DNA of 64,000 nt from QKTW01 sp052161885. GTDB taxonomy: Bacteria; Bacteroidota; Bacteroidia; Chitinophagales; Chitinophagaceae. The notes under the pieces are model-generated. The model was not told the DNA's origin and did no database searches. It was given only the letters and a program-made list of their open reading frames with translations. The stretch lies in contig CP197396.1 in the NCBI GenBank assembly GCA_052161885.1, positions 1,798,001-1,862,000 of the forward strand, written 5' to 3'. The translations under genes were made by a program, and so were the position numbers. Within the stretch, counting starts at the first letter, position 1, and each line of letters begins with the position of its first letter. Below are positions 17,601-27,800 of this stretch, piece by piece.

Positions 17601-20600
17601 CTACATACCTCCGGCTACATCTACAGCCTTCCGTGGCAGTTTCAGAATATTAAAATTCTGGAGGTTAATGGTAAACACAATGCTATGAGAAAACTGCTTA
17701 TCACCGTAAATGCTCTTCATGTAATCCTTAAAATCTTTGCTCATCACGAGCGGCACATAGACAGAAAACAGGTTGTACAGCGGGAAATACACTTCTACCC
17801 CACCATCGTACAATACTTTATCACCACTGGGATTAAGGCTTGCGGCATTGGCAAAAGTGCCTATATCAAGGAACAGACGTACGGGTAATCTCCCCAGCGG
17901 CAGATCTGTTTTGAGATTAAGGGAAGCCAGCCAGTCGTCACTGCGGCCGATTACAGGATTCTGAAAAAGCGTAGGTATCTTAAAACCGCCTTCTCTCATC
18001 GACAGCTCACGGCCGGAAAAACCATCGCGCTCCGAGCGGCCCAGGTACTGATCATCATACAGGTAATCATTAACAGCGCTGTAGGTGCTGTTCAGGTAAT
18101 AACGGTCCGCCGCGTAAGGATCATTATTGATCGTAAAGAACTTGCCTGCATAAGCCCGTACATACAATGATTTGTTCTTTCTGTTGTAGTCTATACGCAG
18201 ATTACCTTCCACATTTATTTTGGCAAAGTCGGCGCCCAGCTGCCCTTCTACCATATAGCTGAACGGATTGAACAACCGGTCATTCTTATGCGTATAGCGC
18301 AGTAAACCGTAGTATTTCTGCTGTTGTTTTACAGATGGCTTATACAGGCTATCTGCCGGATCAAGCTTGTAGTCAAAATAGTCTTCACTGATCGCATATC
18401 CTTTCAATAATAATGTCCGTTTCACCGTGCTGAGCAATCCATCCGGCTCGCGGAATGTAAATTCCACAGACGGAGCAATTTTGATATACCGGGCATATAG
18501 CGGGTCCGTAATGTTTACATTGGTTTCATCATAGTGAAAACTTTTGGCGTCTGCCTGTACCAGTATCTGCCTAAATACTTTATGCGGATACCAGAAATAC
18601 CCTATTGATCCGGCTCCGGTAAATGTACCGTTGGCAGGACTGATCATAGGTGCCAGTACAAAACGGAATCTTGTTTCGGGCCACGTAAGGTTATGAAATA
18701 CCAGGCCCAGCTGTAAATGATCATAATCGTTGTAATCAAGTACAGGGCTTATAAACAGCCGGTCTCGGTCGCTACGGTTTGTACCGGCAATCTTCCGCAG
18801 CTGCAGCCCCCATTTATGAAATCCTGATCTGTAATATACATTGTTGGCACTCTTTGCATCGGGCACCATACGGGATACTGAAAACTTTGTCCAGCCCAGG
18901 ACACTATCCGGAAACATAATTTCGGAGGTACCGGAGAACGGCGCCGACCATCTGCTCATCAACAGGCTGTCGTGCCTGTATGCATTAATACGGACCGGAG
19001 CTGCAAAACTGCTGTTGTTCTGCACTGCCAGGCCAATTCCGTTATTGTTATGTTCCAGCTTCTTTACTTTGAAATCCACTTTTTTATCTGTAGCAAGACC
19101 GCCGTCAAAAAACCAGTCAACGGGTTTATCTGTATGCTTCTGCATTATTTCCTGCAGGTCTTTAGAATAAGGATGCTTGTATTTCCAGGTGTTGAAGTAA
19201 TCATGCATCGCTTCTTTAAAAGCCGTCTCTCCCATGTAATCTTCCAGCCACCGCATCATGAGTGCCGTTTTATAATATACATCAAGGCCGTAATTCAGCT
19301 TTGTGAAATTTGCAGCCGGCTGGTCCGTAGCCTGGTCGTTATGACTCATCGCCTGCTGATAATACATGGTAGTCTCCAGGTCTTCACGTTCGCTTTTTCT
19401 GGCAGCGTGTGCACTGTCCCGCAAGGCATTGGTCGTTTTCTGTTCGTAGAATGTGTTAATACCTTCATCCATCCAGGCATGCTCACGCTCATTGGTAGCC
19501 AGCATTCCGTAAAACCAGTTATGCCCGGCTTCATGCACAATTACGGTACGCAGATCAGATACTGCACTTTTGTCAATAATGGTAACGGTGGGATACTCCA
19601 TTCCGCCACCGGCAAACATATCGCCTTCTACGGCTTTTATTGTTTTATACGGATACGGACCCACATAATCGCTGTAATGACGCACCGTTGTTTTGAGGTA
19701 ATCCGTTCCTTTGATCCAGGCGTGCTTGTGCATGGGCAGGAAGGCCACATATGCTGAGATGACGTTATCGTTGCCGGGAATGCTCAGCGTATCTTTCCGC
19801 ACTACATAGCGCTTATCTGCAAACCATGCAAAATCATGTATGTTATCTTCATGATAATGCAGTGTCTTCAATTCATCTGACGTTTTGGGCCATGATTTCC
19901 TATATAATGTATCCGAAGGCAGCGGCAACTTCGAAAGGCTATCCAGCCAGTTATTTTCACTTTCATCAAGACAATTCCCGGTAGCCATCACCACATAGTT
20001 TTTCGGCAATGTGATCTCCACATCATAGCTGCCGATATTGCTGTAAAACTCACCCTGGTCAAGGTAAGGAATAGGATGCCAGCCCTGCTGATCGTATACT
20101 GCCGGCTTGGGAAACCATTGAGATATAAAATAAGCACGGCCATTATGCCCCAGCCTTGAAAATATTTTAGGAACCTTCACGCGGAATGGTGTGGTCACTT
20201 TTATTTCACCTCCGGGCAATACTGGCTTTGCAAGATCAATACGGGCAATATCAGGCAGGTTTTCGGCGCTGTAATAGTCTGCTGCTTCACCATTGATCAT
20301 AAAGTCGAGGCTGTCTATATAACCACGCTCCGATGATTTGGCATAATAAAATGCCGAACTTCTGTTCAGTACCTGCTGCTCGGAAAATGAGGTGCGGTCA
20401 TTTTTATAGGCATTGGGCCATAAATGTATATATAGGTAACGTAGTGTATCCGGGGAATGATTTATATACGTGAACTCTTCATAGCCGTGCAGCATATGCA
20501 TTTTATCGTCCAGGCGCACAGTGATACGGGTATTTACTTCCTGTTGCCAGTAGTCCCGGGCATGAGCGGTCAGCGACCCGGCCATTAAAAGGGTAAGCAG

Positions 20601-20615
20601 CGTACGGATTTTCAT
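17601..20615 (-). CDS. M1-family metallopeptidase fused to a beta-barrel-like C-terminal region
   Basis: 1004 residues with a signal peptide (to SLTAHA). The peptidase half has GGGMEYP in place of the usual GxMEN and the zinc motif HEAGH (361-365), with E384 exactly 18 residues further (WMDEG), the M1 pattern HExxH-x18-E. After about residue 610 the sequence changes to many short alternating strands with aromatic ends (RLFISPVLDYNDYDHLQLGL, FSYMVEGQLGADFA, LRIDYNRKNKSLYVRAYAG), as in outer-membrane barrels. I infer a peptidase held at the outer membrane. It converges on the Omp28-like gene with a 60-base gap. Confidence 0.88.
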   Translation of the reverse strand: MKIRTLLTLLMAGSLTAHARDYWQQEVNTRITVRLDDKMHMLHGYEEFTYINHSPDTLRYLYIHLWPNAYKNDRTSFSEQQVLNRSSAFYYAKSSERGYIDSLDFMINGEAADYYSAENLPDIARIDLAKPVLPGGEIKVTTPFRVKVPKIFSRLGHNGRAYFISQWFPKPAVYDQQGWHPIPYLDQGEFYSNIGSYDVEITLPKNYVVMATGNCLDESENNWLDSLSKLPLPSDTLYRKSWPKTSDELKTLHYHEDNIHDFAWFADKRYVVRKDTLSIPGNDNVISAYVAFLPMHKHAWIKGTDYLKTTVRHYSDYVGPYPYKTIKAVEGDMFAGGGMEYPTVTIIDKSAVSDLRTVIVHEAGHNWFYGMLATNEREHAWMDEGINTFYEQKTTNALRDSAHAARKSEREDLETTMYYQQAMSHNDQATDQPAANFTKLNYGLDVYYKTALMMRWLEDYMGETAFKEAMHDYFNTWKYKHPYSKDLQEIMQKHTDKPVDWFFDGGLATDKKVDFKVKKLEHNNNGIGLAVQNNSSFAAPVRINAYRHDSLLMSRWSAPFSGTSEIMFPDSVLGWTKFSVSRMVPDAKSANNVYYRSGFHKWGLQLRKIAGTNRSDRDRLFISPVLDYNDYDHLQLGLVFHNLTWPETRFRFVLAPMISPANGTFTGAGSIGYFWYPHKVFRQILVQADAKSFHYDETNVNITDPLYARYIKIAPSVEFTFREPDGLLSTVKRTLLLKGYAISEDYFDYKLDPADSLYKPSVKQQQKYYGLLRYTHKNDRLFNPFSYMVEGQLGADFAKINVEGNLRIDYNRKNKSLYVRAYAGKFFTINNDPYAADRYYLNSTYSAVNDYLYDDQYLGRSERDGFSGRELSMREGGFKIPTLFQNPVIGRSDDWLASLNLKTDLPLGRLPVRLFLDIGTFANAASLNPSGDKVLYDGGVEVYFPLYNLFSVYVPLVMSKDFKDYMKSIYGDKQFSHSIVFTINLQNFNILKLPRKAVDVAGGM

Positions 20616-20704
20616 ATCGCTAAAGTAATAGTTTGGATGGGAAAGTTTATGACGGTATAACGACTTACAGAAACAATTTATTTTTATAACTTCAGCATGG
20701 CTAT

Positions 20705-21733
20705 ATGACTAGATCAATTACATTCTGTATTTCCCTTTTACTTACCGCCATCATGGCAACTGCCCAAAAAGATGAAATCGTTCATTTGTTTCCGCAGCAG
20801 GTAATCATGAAATCTGTAAACTTCTCCGAAACAGAAGTCGCAGACCTTCGTAAAGACACAGCAAATATCGGGCATTATAATGCCAGCGTGCCCCGTAAAG
20901 AATACATATTACATACCGACCACGCATTTGCAGATGCACTTTCTGTTTTCGGACAAAAGATGATTGCACGTACCAATATACGCCAACCGGAGAAGCTGGT
21001 AATTGTTGTTTATGAATTTTTCTACGGACATAAAGACGAAGACCAGACGTATCCGGCACTCAGTTTTTCTGCAGATTTTTTTCTTGGCTCAGATAAAAAC
21101 GGGTATCGCTTATATAAATCGCTGGACATGTTTCACGAGTACGCAACTGCTGAACATCCGGACCGTGATATTACCGGCGAGCTGAATAATATCTTTGGAC
21201 ATATTGCGCTGGACACCATTTCCCTGACCGGCAATATTTATGATCGCGGGCAGCTGGCTTTGCGTCGTCAGCATATTAAAGACAGTCTTGCAGTTTATCA
21301 TCAGGACCCGCAGAAAGGCATCTACCTTACATTTGAGGAGTTCCGGAACAATACGCCATCCATCAGGGACTTTTCCCAGAAAGATCATTTTAATGAAAAC
21401 GGCAATGAGCCGGAGTTCGTTGCACAACAGGAAGGAAAAGGGAAACAACACATAGACCCCAAAACTGCCTATGCCGTGTACAATGGAAAAAGATGGTATA
21501 AATCAATCGGCAAAACCTTTGTAGGTATGCGTTTTGAAAACGATGAATTCTATTGCCGCTGCCCGATGAAAGGTATTAAAGGAAAAAACTTCCTGGATCT
21601 CTCCGACTGGCTGGCGTACGAAGCAGGTAATGAAAATGATTATGTAGCCGTTTCAAAACGCAAAGCTGTTATGTACGATTGCCAGGTAGACTATTGCACA
21701 GGCAATATCCGTCCGGTGAAAAGAATGAAGTAG
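20705..21733 (+). CDS. Conserved secreted protein of unknown function
   Basis: 342 residues with a signal peptide (MTRSITFCISLLLTAIMATA). It then reads as one soluble, mixed alpha/beta, rather charged protein with no motif I recognise. Near the C-terminus is a short cysteine cluster, FYCRCPMKGIKG, and DCQVDYC. It is divergent from the M1 peptidase gene (90-base gap) and convergent with the HPP gene (34 bases). Confidence 0.65.
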   Translation: MTRSITFCISLLLTAIMATAQKDEIVHLFPQQVIMKSVNFSETEVADLRKDTANIGHYNASVPRKEYILHTDHAFADALSVFGQKMIARTNIRQPEKLVIVVYEFFYGHKDEDQTYPALSFSADFFLGSDKNGYRLYKSLDMFHEYATAEHPDRDITGELNNIFGHIALDTISLTGNIYDRGQLALRRQHIKDSLAVYHQDPQKGIYLTFEEFRNNTPSIRDFSQKDHFNENGNEPEFVAQQEGKGKQHIDPKTAYAVYNGKRWYKSIGKTFVGMRFENDEFYCRCPMKGIKGKNFLDLSDWLAYEAGNENDYVAVSKRKAVMYDCQVDYCTGNIRPVKRMK

Positions 21734-21767
21734 AAACAACCGGGTTGAAGATTATTCCTTCAGGAAA

Positions 21768-22349
21768 TCATCTGTATTTACGCTGCCATATTTTATACCA
21801 GCGCCTGTTATTGGGATATTTCCGGTGCCGCGTCATGTTATTAAATATCAACGCTACCAGCAGCAATATCAATACGCCCAGTAACACAGGGCTAGAAACA
21901 TACATATAGCCAAGGGCTTTTATCTTTTCGGAACCTATATTGGCAATAAGTGCTGTGGCTCCTCCCGGTGGATGCAATGTCTTGGTGATCTGCATCAGTA
22001 CGATAGATAACGAAACTGCCAGTGATGCCGCCAGCCATAGTTCCCCGGGAATAAGTTTATGTATTGTAACACCCACAACAGCACATACCAGGTGGCCTCC
22101 TACCAGATTGCGCGGCTGCGCCAGCGGGCTGTTGATAACGCCGTAAATAAGTACAGAGGAAGCCCCGAAAGAGCCTATAAGAAACAGGTTGTCATAAGCG
22201 GTGAAATATTTACTGCTGATAAAACCGATCAGGCCAATGCCAATAAATGCCCCGAGGAATGTCCAGAAATGTTCTCTCCAGTCGACAAGTGTTTCCTTAT
22301 ACATTACCAGCCGTGCAATGCGGATATTTCTTTTTATTTTCTGCTTCAT
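21768..22349 (-). CDS. HPP family integral membrane protein
   Basis: 193 residues with about five membrane helices. The family name motif is present as LHPPGGATALIANIGSEK (about residues 125-142). HPP proteins of plants and cyanobacteria have been linked to nitrite transport across membranes; in Bacteroidota the substrate is not settled. It is the last gene of a leftward cluster with the SprT-like and AtpZ-like genes, 25 bases after the SprT-like gene. Confidence 0.87.
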   Translation of the reverse strand: MKQKIKRNIRIARLVMYKETLVDWREHFWTFLGAFIGIGLIGFISSKYFTAYDNLFLIGSFGASSVLIYGVINSPLAQPRNLVGGHLVCAVVGVTIHKLIPGELWLAASLAVSLSIVLMQITKTLHPPGGATALIANIGSEKIKALGYMYVSSPVLLGVLILLLVALIFNNMTRHRKYPNNRRWYKIWQRKYR

Positions 22350-22374
22350 GTCTTTTTGTAAAATCCTGAAACGG

Positions 22375-22995
22375 CTATAAAGCCTTCACTTCCACAATGC
22401 CCTGGAAATAATACATTCTGCCGGTTTTTACTTCCCTGCACTTGGAGCGCGTGCGCAGTATTTCCACTTTTTCAAAAATACGGCCATCCTCTATTGCAAA
22501 CCGGGCATTCAGCGCCAGCTCATCTACCAGCCTGTACCCGGGCTTGCGCTCATCGTAGCGGTACAGCGCCTTATACAGGTTCGGATCTGTACAGGTACTG
22601 GCAGCGGGATTGTGGATGTAATCTATAAGCGCTTTCTCCACATCTTTAGGGAAAAAGCCTTTGCCGATAAAAGGTATGAGTATATGCCGGAACTGGGTTT
22701 TCCATTCTTTTCCGTGCGGTGACACCGTATGCTTGAAATGAACAAATGTCAGCAAATGAGCCAGCTCATGCAGCAGTGTGATCAGGAAACTGTATTGGTT
22801 CAGGTTTGCATTTACACTGATCCTGTGGTAAGGCTTGTCGGTAGTGGGATTCCTGTAATCGCCCAATACGCTTTTACGCTCGTGGGTAAGTGTGAGATGA
22901 ATAGTATGGGAGACAAAAAACGGGGCTACCAGGTCAAATGTCCGGGGAGGTAAAAACTGTTCCAAAACCCTGATCGTCGTCTCCTGTTTTTTCAT
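22375..22995 (-). CDS. SprT-like zinc-binding domain protein
   Basis: 206 residues. The metal site HELAH is at 76-80 (LITLLHELAHLLTFVHFKH), with SPHGKEWKTQFR following as in SprT/Spartan proteins, where the third ligand lies. SprT-like proteins are presumed proteases or metal-dependent hydrolases. No separate zinc ribbon is visible except RTRSKCREVKTGRMYYFQGI at the end, which has one cysteine. It starts 10 bases after the upstream membrane protein gene, so the two are co-transcribed. Confidence 0.85.
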   Translation of the reverse strand: MKKQETTIRVLEQFLPPRTFDLVAPFFVSHTIHLTLTHERKSVLGDYRNPTTDKPYHRISVNANLNQYSFLITLLHELAHLLTFVHFKHTVSPHGKEWKTQFRHILIPFIGKGFFPKDVEKALIDYIHNPAASTCTDPNLYKALYRYDERKPGYRLVDELALNARFAIEDGRIFEKVEILRTRSKCREVKTGRMYYFQGIVEVKAL

Positions 22996-23005
22996 TTCCG
23001 GCCCG

Positions 23006-23383
23006 TCACTTTTCTTCCCGTACTATTTTAGCTAAAAGGATTGTTTCAACAAATGTATAGGCTATATAAATACCAAACAAAACAAACAGGGAGGGCTTAT
23101 ACAATTGCTTCTTGTTAAGGAAAACGTATATAACCAGTGATATAATGCAGACCATCATCTTCAGCAATGATGCTGAATTTACACCGTTTACAAAAGTCTG
23201 CGCCCGGCTTCCGGCCTTGTCTCTTATCATCAGAAAGCTTATAAAGCCCAATGCCAGCATCATAGTATTGCCGCCCATCAGCAGGGGAAGGCTATATGAA
23301 GCATTGGAGCTGTGAAGCAAGTATATTACAACAGATATAACAACAAACAATATAATAATGGCGGGTATAAATTTATTCTTCAT
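23006..23383 (-). CDS. Small membrane protein, AtpI-like position (DUF6168-like)
   Basis: 125 residues with four predicted membrane helices. Its ATG overlaps the stop of the AtpZ-like gene by four bases (23380-23383), so translation is coupled. In Bacteroidota a protein of this size sits between AtpZ and atpB at the start of the F0 operon. Here no atp gene follows, and the next gene is the SprT-like one. Assignment to DUF6168 rests on size, topology and neighbours. Confidence 0.65.
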   Translation of the reverse strand: MKNKFIPAIIILFVVISVVIYLLHSSNASYSLPLLMGGNTMMLALGFISFLMIRDKAGSRAQTFVNGVNSASLLKMMVCIISLVIYVFLNKKQLYKPSLFVLFGIYIAYTFVETILLAKIVREEK

Positions 23384-23595
23384 TTACCTGGTTTGTTAAG
23401 AGATTTGATCAGCTGCCACAACGATACGCAGAGCGCCAGCAAAGGTAATAATACCGTGAATAATGGAAACTTCCATCCGGTAAGTTTATCCAGTTTCATG
23501 CCCCCCCATACGGCCAGCAACAGCAAAACCAGCCATTGCGTGGCCAGTCCGGCATATTTCATGGCATCCTGGTATTTTTTACGATCGTCGGTCAT
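23380..23595 (-). CDS. AtpZ/AtpI family protein
   Basis: 71 residues from MTDDRKKYQDAMKYAGLATQ; the longer frame to 23712 is rejected because its first 39 residues come from the word-repeat element. Two membrane helices with the AtpZ-like G-x-K-LD turn (VWGGMKLDKLTGWKFPLFT). AtpZ works with AtpI in assembling or supplying ions to the F0 motor. The rest of the ATP synthase operon is not in this window. Confidence 0.78.
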   Translation of the reverse strand: MTDDRKKYQDAMKYAGLATQWLVLLLLAVWGGMKLDKLTGWKFPLFTVLLPLLALCVSLWQLIKSLNKPGK

Positions 23596-23598
23596 ATA

Positions 23599-23732
23599 TG
23601 AATAGTGAATGGTGAATGATGGGATTTGAGCATGTGAAGATGAGAGCACGAGTATATAACTTATAAAACACATTACCCTCATCTTGCACATTGACACATA
23701 AGCATATTTCACATCTTCAGATTATCACATTA
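23599..23732 (-). repeat. Word-repeat 3'-UTR element, copy B
   Basis: Read leftward from the stop codon of the next gene it begins TAATGTGATAATCTGAAGAT, goes on to ATGTG words, and ends with the complement of TGAATAGTGAATGGTGAATG next to the AtpZ start. It fills the whole gap between the two genes. Confidence 0.6.
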
Positions 23733-24230
23733 CCTGCGTCTTCTTCTCCTGTGTTTCAGCTCCTCCTGTTTTACTTTTTCGATAGCTCCCTGCTTTATCT
23801 CTTCCGGCTTAGGCAATATGCCGTCCATAGATGCATTCTTTATCTGTTCAGGGCTAAGCATTGTCGTATCCGGCTTCCCGTTAAATTCGCCGTTGATCAC
23901 TTTTTTTAAATCTGCATACTGTTTTTGCTGGGCCACCATAAGATCTGAGAGAGAATCTGTTGTCTGTTTCAGACGGATCACTTCCCGGCGGGTGTTATTA
24001 TTACCATAACCCGGGATATAATATTTCATGGGCGTAAACAGCAATATAAGCACGGTAACCAGGATGGTAGTTACAAATAAAGTACTGAAAAGTATATACA
24101 CACTGCCTTTGGTAAGACGGAATGATGCCACCTCATCCAACGATTCATCGTCAATGAACACCATCCGGTAAGGAGCATTCAGCTTTTTGAAAAGGCGTGG
24201 CTTTTTGAATGTAAGTTTGCGGATCTTCAT
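23730..24230 (-). CDS. Single-pass membrane protein resembling the N-terminus of M23 peptidases
   Basis: 166 residues. A conserved cytoplasmic start (YRMVFIDDESLDEVASFRLT) precedes one membrane helix (about 48-68), then LLFTPMKYYIPGYGNNN and a short coiled coil, ending in a run of arginines (HRRRRRR). The same N-terminal block opens many Bacteroidota M23 peptidoglycan endopeptidases, but the peptidase domain is absent here, so this is a stand-alone anchor of unknown role. It heads the leftward cluster that contains the AtpZ-like genes. Confidence 0.72.
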   Translation of the reverse strand: MKIRKLTFKKPRLFKKLNAPYRMVFIDDESLDEVASFRLTKGSVYILFSTLFVTTILVTVLILLFTPMKYYIPGYGNNNTRREVIRLKQTTDSLSDLMVAQQKQYADLKKVINGEFNGKPDTTMLSPEQIKNASMDGILPKPEEIKQGAIEKVKQEELKHRRRRRR

Positions 24231-24376
24231 GTTTGCCTGCGCAATTTACGTTTTTGCACAGGATTGACACTCAGGCCGGCAATTTATCCTGCATATATTC
24301 AACCACGCATACCAATTTTTCAGCCGTCTCCCTGCAAACCAACCAGCAGTCCGCTACTCATTAACCAATTAACCAA

Positions 24377-24682
24377 TTACCGCCCCTCCATCACTACCTT
24401 CAGTATTTCGCGGTGAGACGACCGTACATGTTGCTTAAAGGCTTCATACCACGACTGCCATTCCGGCTGCGACATACTTCCGCCAAGCGACTGTTCATAA
24501 TCTGCCAGCGAATCAAAACCAGCCTCCATAATAAGCCGGTACGCATCGCCGGTAAAATCGGTAAGCACCCGCATGGCTTTCGCTTTTGGCAGCATTCCCT
24601 TTCCGGAAGCCTCATCCAGCAACAGTTTTGCATCACGGTAATGACCGAATTTCAGTTGAAAAATATCGCGCACAATAAACAT
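24377..24682 (-). CDS. Small NIPSNAP/Dabb-like protein
   Basis: 101 residues, soluble. MFIVRDIFQLKFGHYRDAKL and a central FTGDAYRLIMEAGFDSLADY suggest the ferredoxin-like fold of small alpha-beta barrel/NIPSNAP proteins. No active-site motif is clear. Its stop codon is followed on the same strand by TAATTGGTTAATTGGTTAAT, which resembles the word-repeat elements found after other genes here. Confidence 0.65.
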   Translation of the reverse strand: MFIVRDIFQLKFGHYRDAKLLLDEASGKGMLPKAKAMRVLTDFTGDAYRLIMEAGFDSLADYEQSLGGSMSQPEWQSWYEAFKQHVRSSHREILKVVMEGR

Positions 24683-24887
24683 AACATATTATTTAAATAC
24701 AAAATTAAAGCATTTAAAATACTTTGTCAGCAACTTACACAGATTTAAAAATCATTATAAATATTACTGTATATCAATGAAGCAGGTTCCGGGAGCATCC
24801 TTTCTTTTCTTATACAGGAAAGCATTATTTTACAGTCTCAAAGGCCGGATATAAAATAAAAATTCACTTAACAGAGTTATAGTATCA

Positions 24888-27800
24888 GTGCAATATAGTT
24901 TTAAGACCATCAGACTGAGGACATTTGTAATACTCCTGCTCATAATAGGCTTGCATGCGGGCTTGCTGTCTTATGCCCAGACCAGGAAGTCGCCGCCCAA
25001 AAAAGCCGCACCGGCAACAGACAGCGCTGCACGTGCGCGCCAGCATATGCTGGACTCTACACGCCTGGCTCAGAAAAAAGCGCTGGACAGCATAAAAACT
25101 GTAAGGACGCATAGTACAGACAGTTTAAAAAAAGCAAGGAAACATACTATCGACAGCCTGGCCGCTATCCGCAAATACAGGGAAAGTAAAAAATACAAAG
25201 ACAGTGTGAGCAACGCCCGCCTGTCTAAAGTAAACGCGCTCCGCAAGAGCCAGAAACAACACTTTGATTCCCTGAAAGCTACCCGGCAAAAGCAGACAGA
25301 CAGCATCGTATCTGTGCGGAAACACGCTACCGACAGCCTGAAAGCCGGACAGAAAAAACGGACGGAAAAACTCGCTGCAATACGTAAATACAAGGAAAGC
25401 AAACGTTTCCGCGACAGTGTAAGCGTATCCCGTCAATTGCATATGGACAGCATGCGTGCTGTACGCAAAAAGTTTACAGACAGTGCTTTTGCTTCAAGAA
25501 AGCATATCATGGACAGCAGTAAGCAGGCACGTAAAGTATATTTCGACAATCTTACAGCTGTGCGCAAAAAAGCAGCAGACAGTCTTAAAGCCGTACGGAA
25601 AGTAAAAGCCGACAGCCTGGCAAAAGCAAAAGACGCGCGCGCCAAACAGCAAAAAGTAAATGAGAAAAAGAAGGAAGATAAAGCCAAACTGGCATTGGAA
25701 CTGAAGATCAAGAAAAAACATGAAGCCTGGAACAATGAAAAAATGCTGAAGAAAAAATGGTCGCTCCCGCGCCAGGCTATACAAAACACATTTACGCGCT
25801 ATAACTATTATTTCAACGCCAACAGGAAGATGGACGAGGCGCTGGCCAATATGCAGCGAATGGCCAAAAGCAATAACTATGATTCTCTTATAGAGCTCTT
25901 CCCTTTCAACCCGGACAGGGACTCTGCCGCGCTGTCCTCAGATATGGACAGTATTATCCAGAAAGTATCATTAGGTGTGCAGATACACGATCCGCGGACC
26001 AAATGGGGCGATGACCTGTACCTGCTGCTTGGGCAGGCTTATTATTACAAAGGCAATTATGAAAACGCCACGGCATCTTTCCGCTATGCGATAAGTATCC
26101 TTGACCGCTTTAAAAAGAAAAAAACAGCAAGACCGGTAAGCAGTAAATCCAGGGAAGAGCCGTCCATAGTAGAAGACGAGAAAAAATCCATGCTGGATTT
26201 CCTGAAACACCAGACAGTGCACAACGAATCACTGCTCTGGCTGGCAAGAGTATACACACAATCGGGGCATGAAGGCGAGGCAGAATCAGTACTGGACCTG
26301 CTGAGCGCCGATAAAAAATTCCCTGAAAGCCTAAAAGGACAACTGGCAGTGGAAGAAGCATTTCTTACACTCAAACAGCACAACGTACATACAGCCTCAG
26401 AACAACTCGGCATTGTGTCAAATGACAATAATGTAGAACATTGGCTGCGTTTGCGTGCTGCTTATCTCAACGGACAGCTGCTGCAGCGCCAGGGCAATTA
26501 TAATGCAGCAGCAGAAAGCTTCCGCAAAGTGATAGACCTGCAGCCCAAAATAGATATGGATTTCTATGCAAGAAAATACCTTGCCTATAATATCATGTAT
26601 GGCGGCGGAGATCAGAAAGATGCAATTGCGTCACTGAAAAAACTCCTGAACGATGGCAAATACACGCCTTACTACGACCAGGTTTACTTTGTTCTCGGCA
26701 GGCTCGCAGCCAATACAGGCAATACCCAGGATGCTATCACCTACCTGAGCAAAAGCATCAGTACACCAAAGGCTTCCAAAAAGCAAAAAGCAGTTTCCTT
26801 TGCATCCCTCGGGGATGTATATTATTCTGTACATCAGTATGAGGCAGCAAAAAAAGCCTACGACAGTGCATCATACCTGGCCTCACATGCGCCCAACGAC
26901 CCGCTTATAGCACAGGCGGTGCGGAGAAGTAAAGCGCTTGATGAAATTACCGGTCCTGTACATACCATCTATACAGAAGACAGCCTCCTTGTACTTTCCG
27001 GACTGAGTGAGAAAGAGCAGCGCAATGCCGCCCGGAAATATATCCGTCACGCGGAGCAACTTCGTGCAGACAGCATTTTCAAAGCAGAAAACGCCGGTGT
27101 AAATGCTGTAGCAACCACAGACCCTTCACAAAACGACAATAATTATACAAACTGGTATTATACCAATCCTTCGCTAATGCAGCAAGGATATAACGAGTTT
27201 AAAAGAAAATGGGGCAACCGCGCATTGACAGACAACTGGAGCAGAATGTCGTCTGTGAGCCTCAGCGGAAGCACTGCGGCTAATACAACCACACCGGATA
27301 CAACCACAGCAGCAGCACCCGCAGCCAATCCGAACGGCGGCCAGATCGCCTATGATGAAAATGGCATTCCGACGGAAGAAAGCCTCCTCTCATTTATTCC
27401 CAATACTGCAGATAAACAGAACAAAGCAAGGTTGCGCATTCAGCGTGCATACATAGACCTCGCCAATGCATATGTGCGACAACTGGAAGATTTTCCCCAG
27501 GCACTCCAGACGCTTGATAGCCTCGACAGTAAATACCCGGCACATGAGCATAAAGCCCAGGATTACTACCTGCGTTATCTCGTAGCGTTGAAGCAGAATA
27601 AATTACCGTTAGCACAGGAATACAGCAGCAAACTTCAGAAAGAATATCCCGAATCGCAATATGCATCACTCGTGCGCCCTACGGAAGATAACCCCAATGG
27701 CAATACGCAGGTTACAGTAGCGGCCTATTATGACCAGACCTATGATCTGCTTAACCAGCGGCAATTTACAGAAGTGATCACACGTGCCAAAAACGGCAGG

